Below, in pieces: positions 17,066 to 24,914 of a stretch of DNA of 38,292 nt. Position numbers and translations under genes: made by a program. The stretch spans positions 1 through 38,292 of the forward strand of contig CAMGZN010000001.1 in assembly GCA_946183335.1 (NCBI GenBank), given 5' to 3'. The first letter of the stretch is position 1; every line of letters starts with the position of its first letter. The stretch is from an uncultured Caryophanales bacterium (GTDB lineage: Bacteria; Bacillota_I; Bacilli_A; RFN20; CAG-826). Under the pieces are notes generated by a model that saw nothing but the letters and a program-made list of their open reading frames with translations, was not told where the DNA came from and made no database searches.

Positions 17066-18355
17066 TTATTCCTCCTTCACTTTGGACCATAAATTACTCG
17101 CGAATTTGCGAGCTTCAATAACTTCATTAATGAGCTTTTTGCTGGTAATTTTGTAATCTTTGACACGTTTTGTACCAGCGGTATAAACATCGCTTGGTTT
17201 TAAAGCTGGGAATAAGCCGTAGAAAAGATGACCTAGTGCATTAGATGCATCCATTTTTGTAAATGGAGTGTACTTCACACGCATAAAGTCTGCTTCATAA
17301 CCATTCTCAAATTTTCCAAGTTTTAAGCCTAAGCGATCTCCGACATATTTATAAGAGTTCTCAATCATTTGATGAACGTCTCCAAGGCCAATACCTAAAG
17401 GAGATTCGCTCTTCAAATGACCAGTATAAAGAACGTTGTTATATTCGTTAGCCATGTTAGAACTTAAACCATCGTTTCCAACCATAACTGGAATGCCATA
17501 ATCTAAATATTTGCGAACATTTGGAAGACCAACAGCATTATTCATATTGGATGTTGTGTTAACAACCATATAGCAGCCTCTATCCTTAATAATTTGTAGT
17601 TCCTCATCATTAAGATGAACTCCGTGAACAATTAAGGAATTTGGCACAAGTAAACCAAAGTCATCAAATCGTTTAATGATTGGCTTTTTGTATTTTTCTA
17701 TTGAATCTAATTCATCATCAAGTGCCTCGGCAACGTGAACATGTAGAGGAACTCCGTTTTGTGCTCTAGCAACTCTTTTAAGTGTTGAATTTGATAGCGA
17801 CATCGAGGCATGTAATCCAAATAATCCTTCACCTGGATAACGTTTGGCAAAGCTTTTGTTTTCTTTAATACAATCGCTAATGTTATAACGATCACTTGTT
17901 TCAAAACAGAAGATTCCATGCATTTTTAGTGGTCCGACAAAAGCCTTTCTTAAAGACTTCAAAGAACCAATAATCTCTCCGGATGCATGGTGGTCAATAA
18001 CTGATGTTACACCATTTAAAAGGAATTCTTCGCCAGCGCAAATTGCAGAATAGTAAGTTTCTTGGTTAACAAGTTTTGCATCAATCTTCCACCACATTTG
18101 ATCCAAGATTTGTTGGAAGTTTTTCGGATTAAACGGTAAAGCAAGACCTCTAGCAAAAATCGAATAGATGTGAGCGTGGGCACACACAAATGTTGGAAGC
18201 AGTAAATCGCCTTTATAATCTTCGACTGATTGATATTCGCCTTTTGGGAATTCGCTCATTGGGCCACATTTCACGACTTTGTCATCAAAAAGTAGATAAC
18301 CGCATTCAATGTAGTTTTTGTAGTCATAAATTCGAGCATTAATAATTGCTTTCAT
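17066..18355 (-). CDS. ssnA: SsnA-type amidohydrolase
   Basis: A metal-dependent amidohydrolase of the guanine-deaminase/chlorohydrolase group, 429 residues. Metal ligands appear in CAHAHIYS (His60, His62), LHVHVAEA, IVHGVHLN and VGNDGLSS (Asp). SsnA proteins are found in selenium- and purine-linked islands and are believed to deaminate or open a purine-derived ring; the precise step is not settled. Its start overlaps the hydA stop (TAATG), and its last codons carry the ribosome site of the PreA-like gene. Guanine deaminase or S-adenosylhomocysteine deaminase would be the alternative names. Confidence 0.88.
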   Translation of the reverse strand: MKAIINARIYDYKNYIECGYLLFDDKVVKCGPMSEFPKGEYQSVEDYKGDLLLPTFVCAHAHIYSIFARGLALPFNPKNFQQILDQMWWKIDAKLVNQETYYSAICAGEEFLLNGVTSVIDHHASGEIIGSLKSLRKAFVGPLKMHGIFCFETSDRYNISDCIKENKSFAKRYPGEGLFGLHASMSLSNSTLKRVARAQNGVPLHVHVAEALDDELDSIEKYKKPIIKRFDDFGLLVPNSLIVHGVHLNDEELQIIKDRGCYMVVNTTSNMNNAVGLPNVRKYLDYGIPVMVGNDGLSSNMANEYNNVLYTGHLKSESPLGIGLGDVHQMIENSYKYVGDRLGLKLGKFENGYEADFMRVKYTPFTKMDASNALGHLFYGLFPALKPSDVYTAGTKRVKDYKITSKKLINEVIEARKFASNLWSKVKEE

Positions 18356-19662
18356 TATTTAACCTCCCCACAATTTAAGTTCTTTCCCTGATGTGGAACA
18401 ATTTTTCGATTTTTTAATACAAATTGTCCACGGATAAGGACTGTTTCAAATTCACCAGAACCAAGAATTCCATCATAAATGGAGTAATCACAAGTTCCGT
18501 GATTTTCCTTTTCAAAATAGTCTTCTTTTTCTAAAAACACCGACAAATCTGCGTCCATTCCAACTTTGATTTCTCCTTTGGTTGGGAAATCTTGGATTTT
18601 TGCAGAATTTAGTGACATTTTGTCGATGATTTCATCTCCAAAACGTCGATACATTGTTGAGAAAGAATGTTCAATTCCTCCAACACCAAGAGGGAATCCT
18701 TTTAAAGTTGGATAATCCTTGTCTTTCTTCATAAATGAACAATGGTCGGTACCGATTGTTTCGACATCCTTATAGTAAGCAGTTAAAAGTTGTCTTTCTC
18801 GTTCACCTCTTAGTGGAGGGGCAAACGTAAATAGTTTTCCATTCTTGCCTTCTAAAACAGAGTTATTAAAGATGAAATATTGCGGACAGCTTTCAACAAA
18901 GAAATTCTTATTGAGAATGTCTGAAAACTGTTCTTTTAGAGCTTTTAATGTTTCACCACTTGAGCAATGAACCATGTAGAAGTTTCCGCCAGTCTCACGA
19001 ACCATCTTTGCAAGCTTTAAGGCTTCACTAGTTTCACTCATTGATGGACGGGAAACTGGTAAATCCTTAAATGTATATTCATCACGTAAATCAATTAGAT
19101 CATCGTTTTCAATATGTGCTTCGATTAAGACGTTATACTTCTTGGAAAGTTTAAGAAGTTCTTCAATATCTTTCTCATAAGTACGTCTTCCAGTGTCACT
19201 ATAAGTTGTGAACAACTTAATTGTTCTCATTCCAAGCTTAACAACGGTTTTGACGTACTCTTCTAAATCTCCGTTTGGCATTTTGATGCAAGCGTGCATG
19301 TGATAATCAACGATACACTTCTTCGCGAGTTCAAGACGTTCATAGAACGACTTTTCTAAATCTTTCGCATTACTTGTTGGATCAAGGAAATCAACAATTG
19401 TGGTTACACCGCCATAGGCAGCACAAACGGAACCAGTATAAAAGTCATCCACGGAAGTTAATCGACCGCAATTGAGTTCAAAATGAACATGTGGATCAAT
19501 TAATCCTGGTAGGACTTTTTTACCACTAGCATCAAGCACTTCTTTGGCTGCCGGTTCATCTTTTCCTATATAGGAAATTTTCTCACCTAAAACAGCCACA
19601 TTGACTTTCTGCCACTTGTGGTTAAACCAAACTAATCCGTTTTTAACCAGTAGATCATTCAT
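18355..19662 (-). CDS. hydA: Dihydropyrimidinase/hydantoinase-type cyclic amidohydrolase
   Basis: A binuclear-metal cyclic amidohydrolase of 435 residues. All ligands can be placed: His58 and His60 (GLIDPHVHF), the bridging carboxylated Lys149 (TIKLFTTY), His183 (IEAHIEN), His232 (MVHCSSG) and Asp306 (IGTDHCSF). Such enzymes open hydantoin, dihydropyrimidine or allantoin rings. Between a molybdenum hydroxylase and ssnA it should hydrolyse a ring of a reduced purine intermediate. It overlaps xdhD upstream and ssnA downstream by one base each. Allantoinase and dihydroorotase are related alternatives. Confidence 0.9.
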   Translation of the reverse strand: MNDLLVKNGLVWFNHKWQKVNVAVLGEKISYIGKDEPAAKEVLDASGKKVLPGLIDPHVHFELNCGRLTSVDDFYTGSVCAAYGGVTTIVDFLDPTSNAKDLEKSFYERLELAKKCIVDYHMHACIKMPNGDLEEYVKTVVKLGMRTIKLFTTYSDTGRRTYEKDIEELLKLSKKYNVLIEAHIENDDLIDLRDEYTFKDLPVSRPSMSETSEALKLAKMVRETGGNFYMVHCSSGETLKALKEQFSDILNKNFFVESCPQYFIFNNSVLEGKNGKLFTFAPPLRGERERQLLTAYYKDVETIGTDHCSFMKKDKDYPTLKGFPLGVGGIEHSFSTMYRRFGDEIIDKMSLNSAKIQDFPTKGEIKVGMDADLSVFLEKEDYFEKENHGTCDYSIYDGILGSGEFETVLIRGQFVLKNRKIVPHQGKNLNCGEVK

Positions 19663-21977
19663 TATTTCTTTTCTTTAACCGCCTTAAAGATTGCTTCTGG
19701 AGTAATTGGCAAGTGATGGACTCTTACGCCAAACGCGTTATAAACAGCGTTACATAAAACAGCTGGTGGAGTATCAATACCAATTTCACCAACAGATTTC
19801 GCACCAAATGGTCCTGTTGGTTCATATGAATCAGCAAACTCGGTGACTAGTTCACCAATCTCGTGACGAGTTGGAATATGATAAACATCAAAGTTTGTTG
19901 TTAATAATTTACCTTTGTCATTATAAATGACTTCTTCAGATGAGGCCATACCATAGCCTTGGGCAATACCGCCTTCAACTTGGCCTTTGGCGAGCATTGG
20001 GTTAATCGTGGTACCACAGTCAGTAACTGTCACATACTTAATCATCTTGTACTCGAAAGTTTCAGTATCAAATTCAAATTCTCCAAAGGCCGCCATAAAT
20101 GGAGGTGGAGAAACATGGCCATGGAAGCTCTCCGTCACGGCAATTTGACGGGTGTCTTGGTTATAAAGACGATTGGTAGCTAAATCTTCTAAGGAAAGAG
20201 ATTTTTCACCAGATGTAAATATCTTACCGTCAAATTCGACGCTTCCCACTTTCACATTCATGTACTCTGCAGCTTCGCGAACAAGACGATCTCTCATCTT
20301 TTGAGCCGCATTCCATGCGGCATTACCACTAACATAGGTTGTGGAGGAAGCATAAGCACCACAGTCGTATGGAGTTAAGTCAGTATCAGACGAATAGATA
20401 ATGACTTTGTCAACCGTTGTGCCAAGTTCTTCAGCAACGATTTGGGAAATCATTGTGTCAGAACCTTGTCCAATATCTGTCGCACCAACAGTGACCATGT
20501 AAGAACCACCGTCGTTAAGTTTAATCGTACAGGAACCCATGTCTAAGAATGGAATTCCGGAACCTTGCATAGCAATCGCACAGCCAACGGCACGAACTTT
20601 GTGTGGTCCAACTTCTTTTCTTGGCCACTTCTTGTCCCATTCGATGAGTTCACGACCGCGCTTAATGCAATAAGGAAGCTTGCAGCTTTCCATAATCATC
20701 GCAGTACCTTCAGTACCTTCACCCATAATTTCAAAGATTGGGGAAGTTTCTTTTTCCTTCATTGAGTTAATCTCGCGAAATTTGATTGGATCCATGCCAA
20801 TCTTTTCAGCGAGTTCATCCATGATGGATTCAACGGCATAATTGCCTTGAATCGCACCATAACCACGATATGCACCAGCAGAGACGTGGTTCGTATAAAC
20901 AACTTGTCCACCGAATTTAACAGCCTTTGCTTTGTTGTACAAAGGTAAAACCTTTGAACCAACAATCATAAAAACAGTCAGAGCGTGCTCGCCATAGGCG
21001 CCTGTGTCACTTAAAGCACGGCAATCAATCGCTTGAATGACGCCATCTTTATTCGCACCAACTCGCAGTGTGATACGCATCGGGTGACGTGTATATGTAG
21101 AGCCAAATACCTCTTCACGGGTGAAGACGCATTTACTTGGCTTCTTTGTTCTTAATGTAACTAACGCACAAAACATTTCTCCATGGAAAGCTTGTTTTCC
21201 ACCAAAACCACCGCCAACGCGTGGTTTAACAACACGAATCTTTTCCACTGGAAGACCTATTGTCTTTGACATAATTCTTCTCATGTGGAATGGGGTTTGT
21301 GTTGTGGAGTAAATGACTAAACGGTTATGTTCGTCAAGACGAGCATTACATGTATGAGGCTCGATCATCGCGTGGGCTTGAGCCTGAGAATAAAATGTGT
21401 CTTCGACAACATATTCACATTTCTTTAATTCTTCTTCGACGTTTCCAACTTCCATCTCATAGGAGGCAGCAACGTTCTTCTTTGGATCAAAACCAATTGG
21501 GAACATTTCGTGAATCCCATCTTCTGGGTGGATGACAGATTTATTTTCAAAGGCTTGTTCAAAGTCGAGAACAGGTTCTAAGACTTCGTAATCAACTTTG
21601 ATTTTCTTCATTGCTTGAAGAGCAACTTCTTCACTAACGGCAGCTACTGCAGCGACTTCATCTCCAACATAACGAGCATATTCATCAAAGATGAACTTAT
21701 CGTGTGGAGATGGTTCTGGATAACCTTGTCCAGCACGTGTAAAGGAGACGTGTGGAACGTTGTCTTTTGTTAAGATACAAGCGACTCCAGGAACTTTTTC
21801 AGCTTCACTGACGTCGATCGATTTAATGCGGGCAAAAGCGTGTGGGCTTCTAAGAAGCTTCACAATTAAGGAGTTTTGATCAGCAAGGTCATCAGTATAG
21901 TATGAACGACCTTGCATGAGGCCTTTGCCATCAACACTTGGAGTAATGTTGTTAACAACACGGAAATTCTTTTTCAT
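19662..21977 (-). CDS. Molybdenum hydroxylase molybdopterin-binding subunit (first set, XdhD-like)
   Basis: A large xanthine-dehydrogenase-type catalytic subunit of 771 residues, about 70 longer than the second copy. Motifs: a/b hammerhead start (DGKGLMQGRSYYTDD), GGGFGGKQAFHGE, AYRGYGAIQ, DIGQGSDTMISQI and the C-terminal GAKSVGEIGIDTPP with the catalytic Glu. It clearly differs from the second subunit (13867-15966), so the two probably act on different ring positions or in opposite directions, for example urate reduction versus purine hydroxylation. The start overlaps the FeS stop and the stop overlaps hydA. No in-frame TGA. Confidence 0.93.
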   Translation of the reverse strand: MKKNFRVVNNITPSVDGKGLMQGRSYYTDDLADQNSLIVKLLRSPHAFARIKSIDVSEAEKVPGVACILTKDNVPHVSFTRAGQGYPEPSPHDKFIFDEYARYVGDEVAAVAAVSEEVALQAMKKIKVDYEVLEPVLDFEQAFENKSVIHPEDGIHEMFPIGFDPKKNVAASYEMEVGNVEEELKKCEYVVEDTFYSQAQAHAMIEPHTCNARLDEHNRLVIYSTTQTPFHMRRIMSKTIGLPVEKIRVVKPRVGGGFGGKQAFHGEMFCALVTLRTKKPSKCVFTREEVFGSTYTRHPMRITLRVGANKDGVIQAIDCRALSDTGAYGEHALTVFMIVGSKVLPLYNKAKAVKFGGQVVYTNHVSAGAYRGYGAIQGNYAVESIMDELAEKIGMDPIKFREINSMKEKETSPIFEIMGEGTEGTAMIMESCKLPYCIKRGRELIEWDKKWPRKEVGPHKVRAVGCAIAMQGSGIPFLDMGSCTIKLNDGGSYMVTVGATDIGQGSDTMISQIVAEELGTTVDKVIIYSSDTDLTPYDCGAYASSTTYVSGNAAWNAAQKMRDRLVREAAEYMNVKVGSVEFDGKIFTSGEKSLSLEDLATNRLYNQDTRQIAVTESFHGHVSPPPFMAAFGEFEFDTETFEYKMIKYVTVTDCGTTINPMLAKGQVEGGIAQGYGMASSEEVIYNDKGKLLTTNFDVYHIPTRHEIGELVTEFADSYEPTGPFGAKSVGEIGIDTPPAVLCNAVYNAFGVRVHHLPITPEAIFKAVKEKK

Positions 21978-22429
21978 TATTTCTTACCTCCAAGATATTT
22001 TTCAACAGCGTTGCCTTGGCTTTGTAAACCAGTGCAACGGCAGAGGTTACCAACCAAGTAATCATCAATTTCTTCACGAGTTGGGTGTGGGTTTTCTTCT
22101 TTTAAGGCGTGAACAACAAGCGCAAGTGCTGCTGAGCAGTATCCACATTGGTCGGCGCCTTCTTTAGCAAAATATTCGGAAAGCTCACCAGCTTCTTCTT
22201 GAATAGATTCGACAGTCATTACTTTTTTTCCTTCGATTGAAGCTGTTAAAACAGAACAAGATAGAGTTGGTTTTCCATTAACTAGAACTGTACAAGCTCC
22301 GCAAGCGGAGGCATTGCAACCTTTCTTGACCGATTTCACCCCATTGTTACGAAGTGAATCAAGGAGGTATTCTCCTGGTTGAATGTGATAAATCACATCT
22401 AGTCCATTTAAATTAAATTTGACTTCCAT
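21977..22429 (-). CDS. Molybdenum hydroxylase 2Fe-2S subunit (first set)
   Basis: A two-cluster [2Fe-2S] subunit of 150 residues. The first cluster reads CNASACGACTVLVNG plus TLSCSV; the usual glycine between the first two cysteines is alanine here. The second is QCGYCSAALA plus GNLCRCTGLQSQ. It directly follows the FAD subunit (adjacent stop and start) and overlaps the Mo subunit by one base. Confidence 0.95.
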   Translation of the reverse strand: MEVKFNLNGLDVIYHIQPGEYLLDSLRNNGVKSVKKGCNASACGACTVLVNGKPTLSCSVLTASIEGKKVMTVESIQEEAGELSEYFAKEGADQCGYCSAALALVVHALKEENPHPTREEIDDYLVGNLCRCTGLQSQGNAVEKYLGGKK

Positions 22430-23206
22430 TTATTTAACCTCCTCTAAACCACGTTTTAAGTAAACACGAGCTAAGTGAGAACGATATTCACTCTTAGCGG
22501 ACATTGAGTCGCCTATTTTAAGTTCTTGCATAGCAAGTTCAACAGCCTTCTCAATGTCTTTTCCACCTTCGTTAAGGTATTTCATCGCACCTTCGCAAAC
22601 ATAAGCGACTAATGGACGAGAACCAACAACAACTTTGTATTCTTTCGCTTTGGTAACACAGACATTTAAGATTGGATAATCAAGAGCGGTCATCTTCACT
22701 TTTTTAAAGAAAGATTTCGCTCCGCTCTTATAAATTCTAATTTCAGTTAAAATGCCATCGGCAAAGCCTGGTTTCTTAACATATTCATCTAAAGAAACAA
22801 CTGCCTCTGGATAGAAAACTAAATCAACTTTAAAACCAAGAAGGGCAGTAATGACATCTGAGAAACCATATTTTCCGTAAACGGAACCGCCAATTGTAGC
22901 ACAGTTTCTAAACGCTGGTCCCATGATTTGATGAACAGCCTCAGAGAGAACTCCACCACCTATCTTTTTGATGATTGGCGATGTTTCAAACTCTCTTTGA
23001 GTGACCATTGCGCCAACAGAGACATACTCTTTTTCTTCCTTGATTTGGTCTAAACCAAGTCGAGAAAGATCAATGAGTTTATCAACTTCACCATTGCCTT
23101 TCTTTAACCATAAACCACCACCAAGAACTTTGTTCTTAAGCGATGCTTTTTTGAGGGAGTAAGCTTCCTCTAATGAAGCTGCACGAACATATTCATTTAC
23201 TTTCAT
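22430..23206 (-). CDS. Molybdenum hydroxylase FAD-binding subunit (first set)
   Basis: A CoxM/XdhB-type flavoprotein of 258 residues, shorter than the second-set subunit. FAD-binding segments are LGGGLWLKKGN (about residues 28-38) and FRNCATIGGSVYG (about 98-110). It lies between mocA (2-bp gap) and the FeS subunit. Its trimmed C-terminal domain and its place in the first set suggest it serves the XdhD-like subunit specifically. It resembles the subunit annotated in some genomes as putative selenate reductase FAD subunit; I favour a purine role because of the neighbours. Confidence 0.9.
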   Translation of the reverse strand: MKVNEYVRAASLEEAYSLKKASLKNKVLGGGLWLKKGNGEVDKLIDLSRLGLDQIKEEKEYVSVGAMVTQREFETSPIIKKIGGGVLSEAVHQIMGPAFRNCATIGGSVYGKYGFSDVITALLGFKVDLVFYPEAVVSLDEYVKKPGFADGILTEIRIYKSGAKSFFKKVKMTALDYPILNVCVTKAKEYKVVVGSRPLVAYVCEGAMKYLNEGGKDIEKAVELAMQELKIGDSMSAKSEYRSHLARVYLKRGLEEVK

Positions 23207-23208
23207 GT

Positions 23209-23778
23209 TTACTTCCTTTCTAAAAGTTCACAGAACTTGTGATAATCACGAATCGTATCAATATCGAGACAAATAAATGGATCGTCAACAGGAACACGAA
23301 CTTTTTCCGATTCATATTTTTCTAAAAACTCATGCATGTTTGAGTTAATTGATGATTGTTTAATTTCATCCAAATATTGAGCAGACAAAAATAATGGGTG
23401 TCCATCATGTCCTTCAAATGTTGGAACGCGAATGCTTCCTGGAGCTCTTAAAAGAGCTTGATATGTGTCCTTGGAAACATTTGGTATGTCTCCAGGAATT
23501 AAAAGAATGTCTTCATTATGAGCCTCGGCAATTCCGGCTTTCATAGATGAGAACATTCCACAAGCAAAGTATTCATTAAAAACGATGTCGACATTGAGTG
23601 TTTTTAATACTGGCTCAAGTTCGTCGTGGTATCGACCAGTCACCACAACAATGCGGTCAACAAAAGGACGCATCGCTTCAATCGTGTAAGAGATAAGTGG
23701 TCGATGATTGATTTCTAGTAATAACTTATTGAGTTTGGCCCGGCTGGAATAACCGCCTGCAAGAATAATTCCTAGCAT
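23209..23778 (-). CDS. mocA: Molybdenum cofactor cytidylyltransferase-like protein (MocA/YgfJ family)
   Basis: A MobA-like nucleotidyltransferase of 189 residues that would attach CMP to molybdopterin to form the dinucleotide cofactor of the two molybdenum hydroxylases. Motifs: the N-terminal nucleotide loop LAGGYSSRAKLNKLL, the metal site PGDIPN and the C-terminal GHDGHPLF and DIDT. I place the start at the ATG at 23778, since this gives the canonical MLGIILAGG beginning; the longer frame to 23847 would run through the promoter. The ribosome site is weak (GGAA). It is the first gene of the large operon. Confidence 0.9.
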   Translation of the reverse strand: MLGIILAGGYSSRAKLNKLLLEINHRPLISYTIEAMRPFVDRIVVVTGRYHDELEPVLKTLNVDIVFNEYFACGMFSSMKAGIAEAHNEDILLIPGDIPNVSKDTYQALLRAPGSIRVPTFEGHDGHPLFLSAQYLDEIKQSSINSNMHEFLEKYESEKVRVPVDDPFICLDIDTIRDYHKFCELLERK

Positions 23779-23803
23779 ACAATATTTCCAAAATATATAT
23801 AAT

Positions 23804-23840
23804 ATTTTACACGAGCGAACACTTGTAGGCAAGCGAGCAC
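23804..23840 (-). promoter_or_regulatory. Promoter of the purine operon with overlapping direct repeats
   Basis: -35 TTGCCT (23827-23832) and -10 TAAAAT (23804-23809) are 17 bp apart. Two copies of the 11-mer C(G/A)AGCGA(A/G)CAC, at 23812-23822 and 23830-23840 on the plus strand, start 18 bp apart and match at 9 of 11 bases. One covers the -35 and the other lies beside the -10. This looks like a repressor or activator site, possibly for a purine-sensing regulator. Confidence 0.6.
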
Positions 23841-23858
23841 GCCACATTAACCTTGAAT

Positions 23859-23893
23859 GTATAAAATATATGCGTGTTTTGCTGAAGATTTTG
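23859..23893. repeat. Intergenic repeat element, copy 1 (mocA-arcC gap)
   Basis: About 35 bp matching a second copy at 29866-29898: a shared GTATAAAATAT block, a 2-base gap, then CGTGTTTTGCTG(A/G)AGAT(T/A)TTG, 30 identities over 33 aligned bases by eye. Read on the minus strand it lies 26 bp upstream of the purine-operon -35. On the plus strand it abuts the arcC -10. Confidence 0.75.
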
Positions 23894-23899
23894 TATAAT
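23894..23899 (+). promoter_or_regulatory. -10 box of the carbamate kinase promoter
   Basis: TATAAT at 23894-23899 lies 26 bp before the arcC ATG, allowing a leader that contains a proper GAGGT ribosome site. No consensus -35 is seen; the repeat element occupies that position. Confidence 0.65.
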
Positions 23900-23925
23900 A
23901 GTTGGGTACGAAAGAGGTAGAAAAA

Positions 23926-24843
23926 ATGTCACGTTATGTTGTCTCTTTAGGTGGCAATGCATTAGGCAACAATGCCGAAGAGCAAAAGGCTCTTCTTAAA
24001 GGTGTTGCAAAAAGCATTGTGCACTTAATTAAATTAGGAAATGAAGTTGTTATCGTCCACGGAAATGGACCACAAGTAGGCATGATTAATCTTGCTTTTA
24101 CTGAATCGACTTCTGCGCCAGATATGCCATTCCCAGAGTGTGGTGCAATGAGCCAAGGTTACATTGGATTCCATATTCAAAATGCCATTCAAAATGCATT
24201 AAAGGATGAAGGAATTCAAAGAAACGTTGCCACTGTTGTCACACAAGTGCTCGTTGATAAGGATGATCCACTTTTCAAATCTCCATCAAAACCAGTTGGA
24301 GCATTCTATAGCGAAGAAGAAGCAAAGAAAATTGCTGCTGAAAAAGGTTATACGATGAAAGAAGATGCTGGTCGTGGTTGGAGGAGAGTTGTTGCTTCGC
24401 CACTTCCAATTGATGTTGTTGAAAAAGAATCCATTTCTCGTCTTGTTAAAGCAGGAGATGTTGTTATCTGTGCTGGCGGAGGTGGAATTCCAGTAATTAA
24501 AAATGGCAATCACTTAGAAGGTATCGCCGCAGTTATCGACAAAGACTATGCATCCGCAAAAGTTGCTGCTCTTGTTGACGCTGATTATCTTGTTATTTTA
24601 ACCGCCGTCGATAACGTTTATATCAACTTCCGTAAACCAGACGAAAAGAAACTCGAAAATGTTTCTAAGGCTCAAATGGAAGAGTATTTGAAAACAGATT
24701 ATTTTGCTAAAGGAAGCATGTATCCAAAGGTTAATGCCTGTATTAAATTCCTTAACGAAAAGCCTGGTAAAACCGCGATTATTTCATCCTTAGAAAAAGC
24801 AAATTTAGCTGTTGAATTAAAAGCAGGAACAATCATTAAATAA
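23926..24843 (+). CDS. arcC: Carbamate kinase
   Basis: It converts carbamoyl phosphate and ADP to carbamate and ATP, the energy-conserving step of purine, arginine or agmatine fermentation. The 305-residue product has the amino-acid-kinase fold with VSLGGNALG at the start, VIVHGNGPQVGMINLAF, CAGGGGIPV and DKDYASAKVA / LVILTAVDNVYINF. No arginine deiminase or ornithine carbamoyltransferase gene is near, so the carbamoyl phosphate most likely comes from YgeW. The start at 23926 has GAGGT upstream; the TTG at 23902 is rejected. It is transcribed divergently from the purine operon and shares its regulatory region. Confidence 0.96.
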   Translation: MSRYVVSLGGNALGNNAEEQKALLKGVAKSIVHLIKLGNEVVIVHGNGPQVGMINLAFTESTSAPDMPFPECGAMSQGYIGFHIQNAIQNALKDEGIQRNVATVVTQVLVDKDDPLFKSPSKPVGAFYSEEEAKKIAAEKGYTMKEDAGRGWRRVVASPLPIDVVEKESISRLVKAGDVVICAGGGGIPVIKNGNHLEGIAAVIDKDYASAKVAALVDADYLVILTAVDNVYINFRKPDEKKLENVSKAQMEEYLKTDYFAKGSMYPKVNACIKFLNEKPGKTAIISSLEKANLAVELKAGTIIK

Positions 24844-24863
24844 CCGAGAATTGCTGGTTATTT
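24838..24863 (+). terminator. Hairpin at the arcC stop codon
   Basis: A perfect but AT-rich 8-bp stem, AAATAACC / GGTTATTT, overlaps the stop codon. Its 10-base loop GAGAATTGCT recurs with one change after the mscS gene. It is not followed by a T run, so it may be an RNA-stability or regulatory structure rather than a terminator. Confidence 0.4.
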
Positions 24864-24866
24864 CAC

Positions 24867-24899
24867 AAAAAAAGCTGACTTTTGACGGTCAGCTTTTTT
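24867..24899. terminator. Bidirectional terminator between arcC and serA
   Basis: A 12-bp stem with AAAAAAGCTGAC on one arm and GTCAGCTTTTTT on the other, around a short loop. Flanking A and T runs let it serve both convergent genes. Confidence 0.9.
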
Positions 24900-24914
24900 G
24901 ATTGAAATTTTTAA

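Noticed and set aside
13867..21977. Selenocysteine in the molybdenum hydroxylases
   Set aside because: Both catalytic genes read through without in-frame TGA; selenium, if used, would be a bound ligand.
23779..23847. Longer N-terminus for MocA
   Set aside because: It would run through the promoter and direct repeats, and adds residues ahead of the canonical LAGG start.
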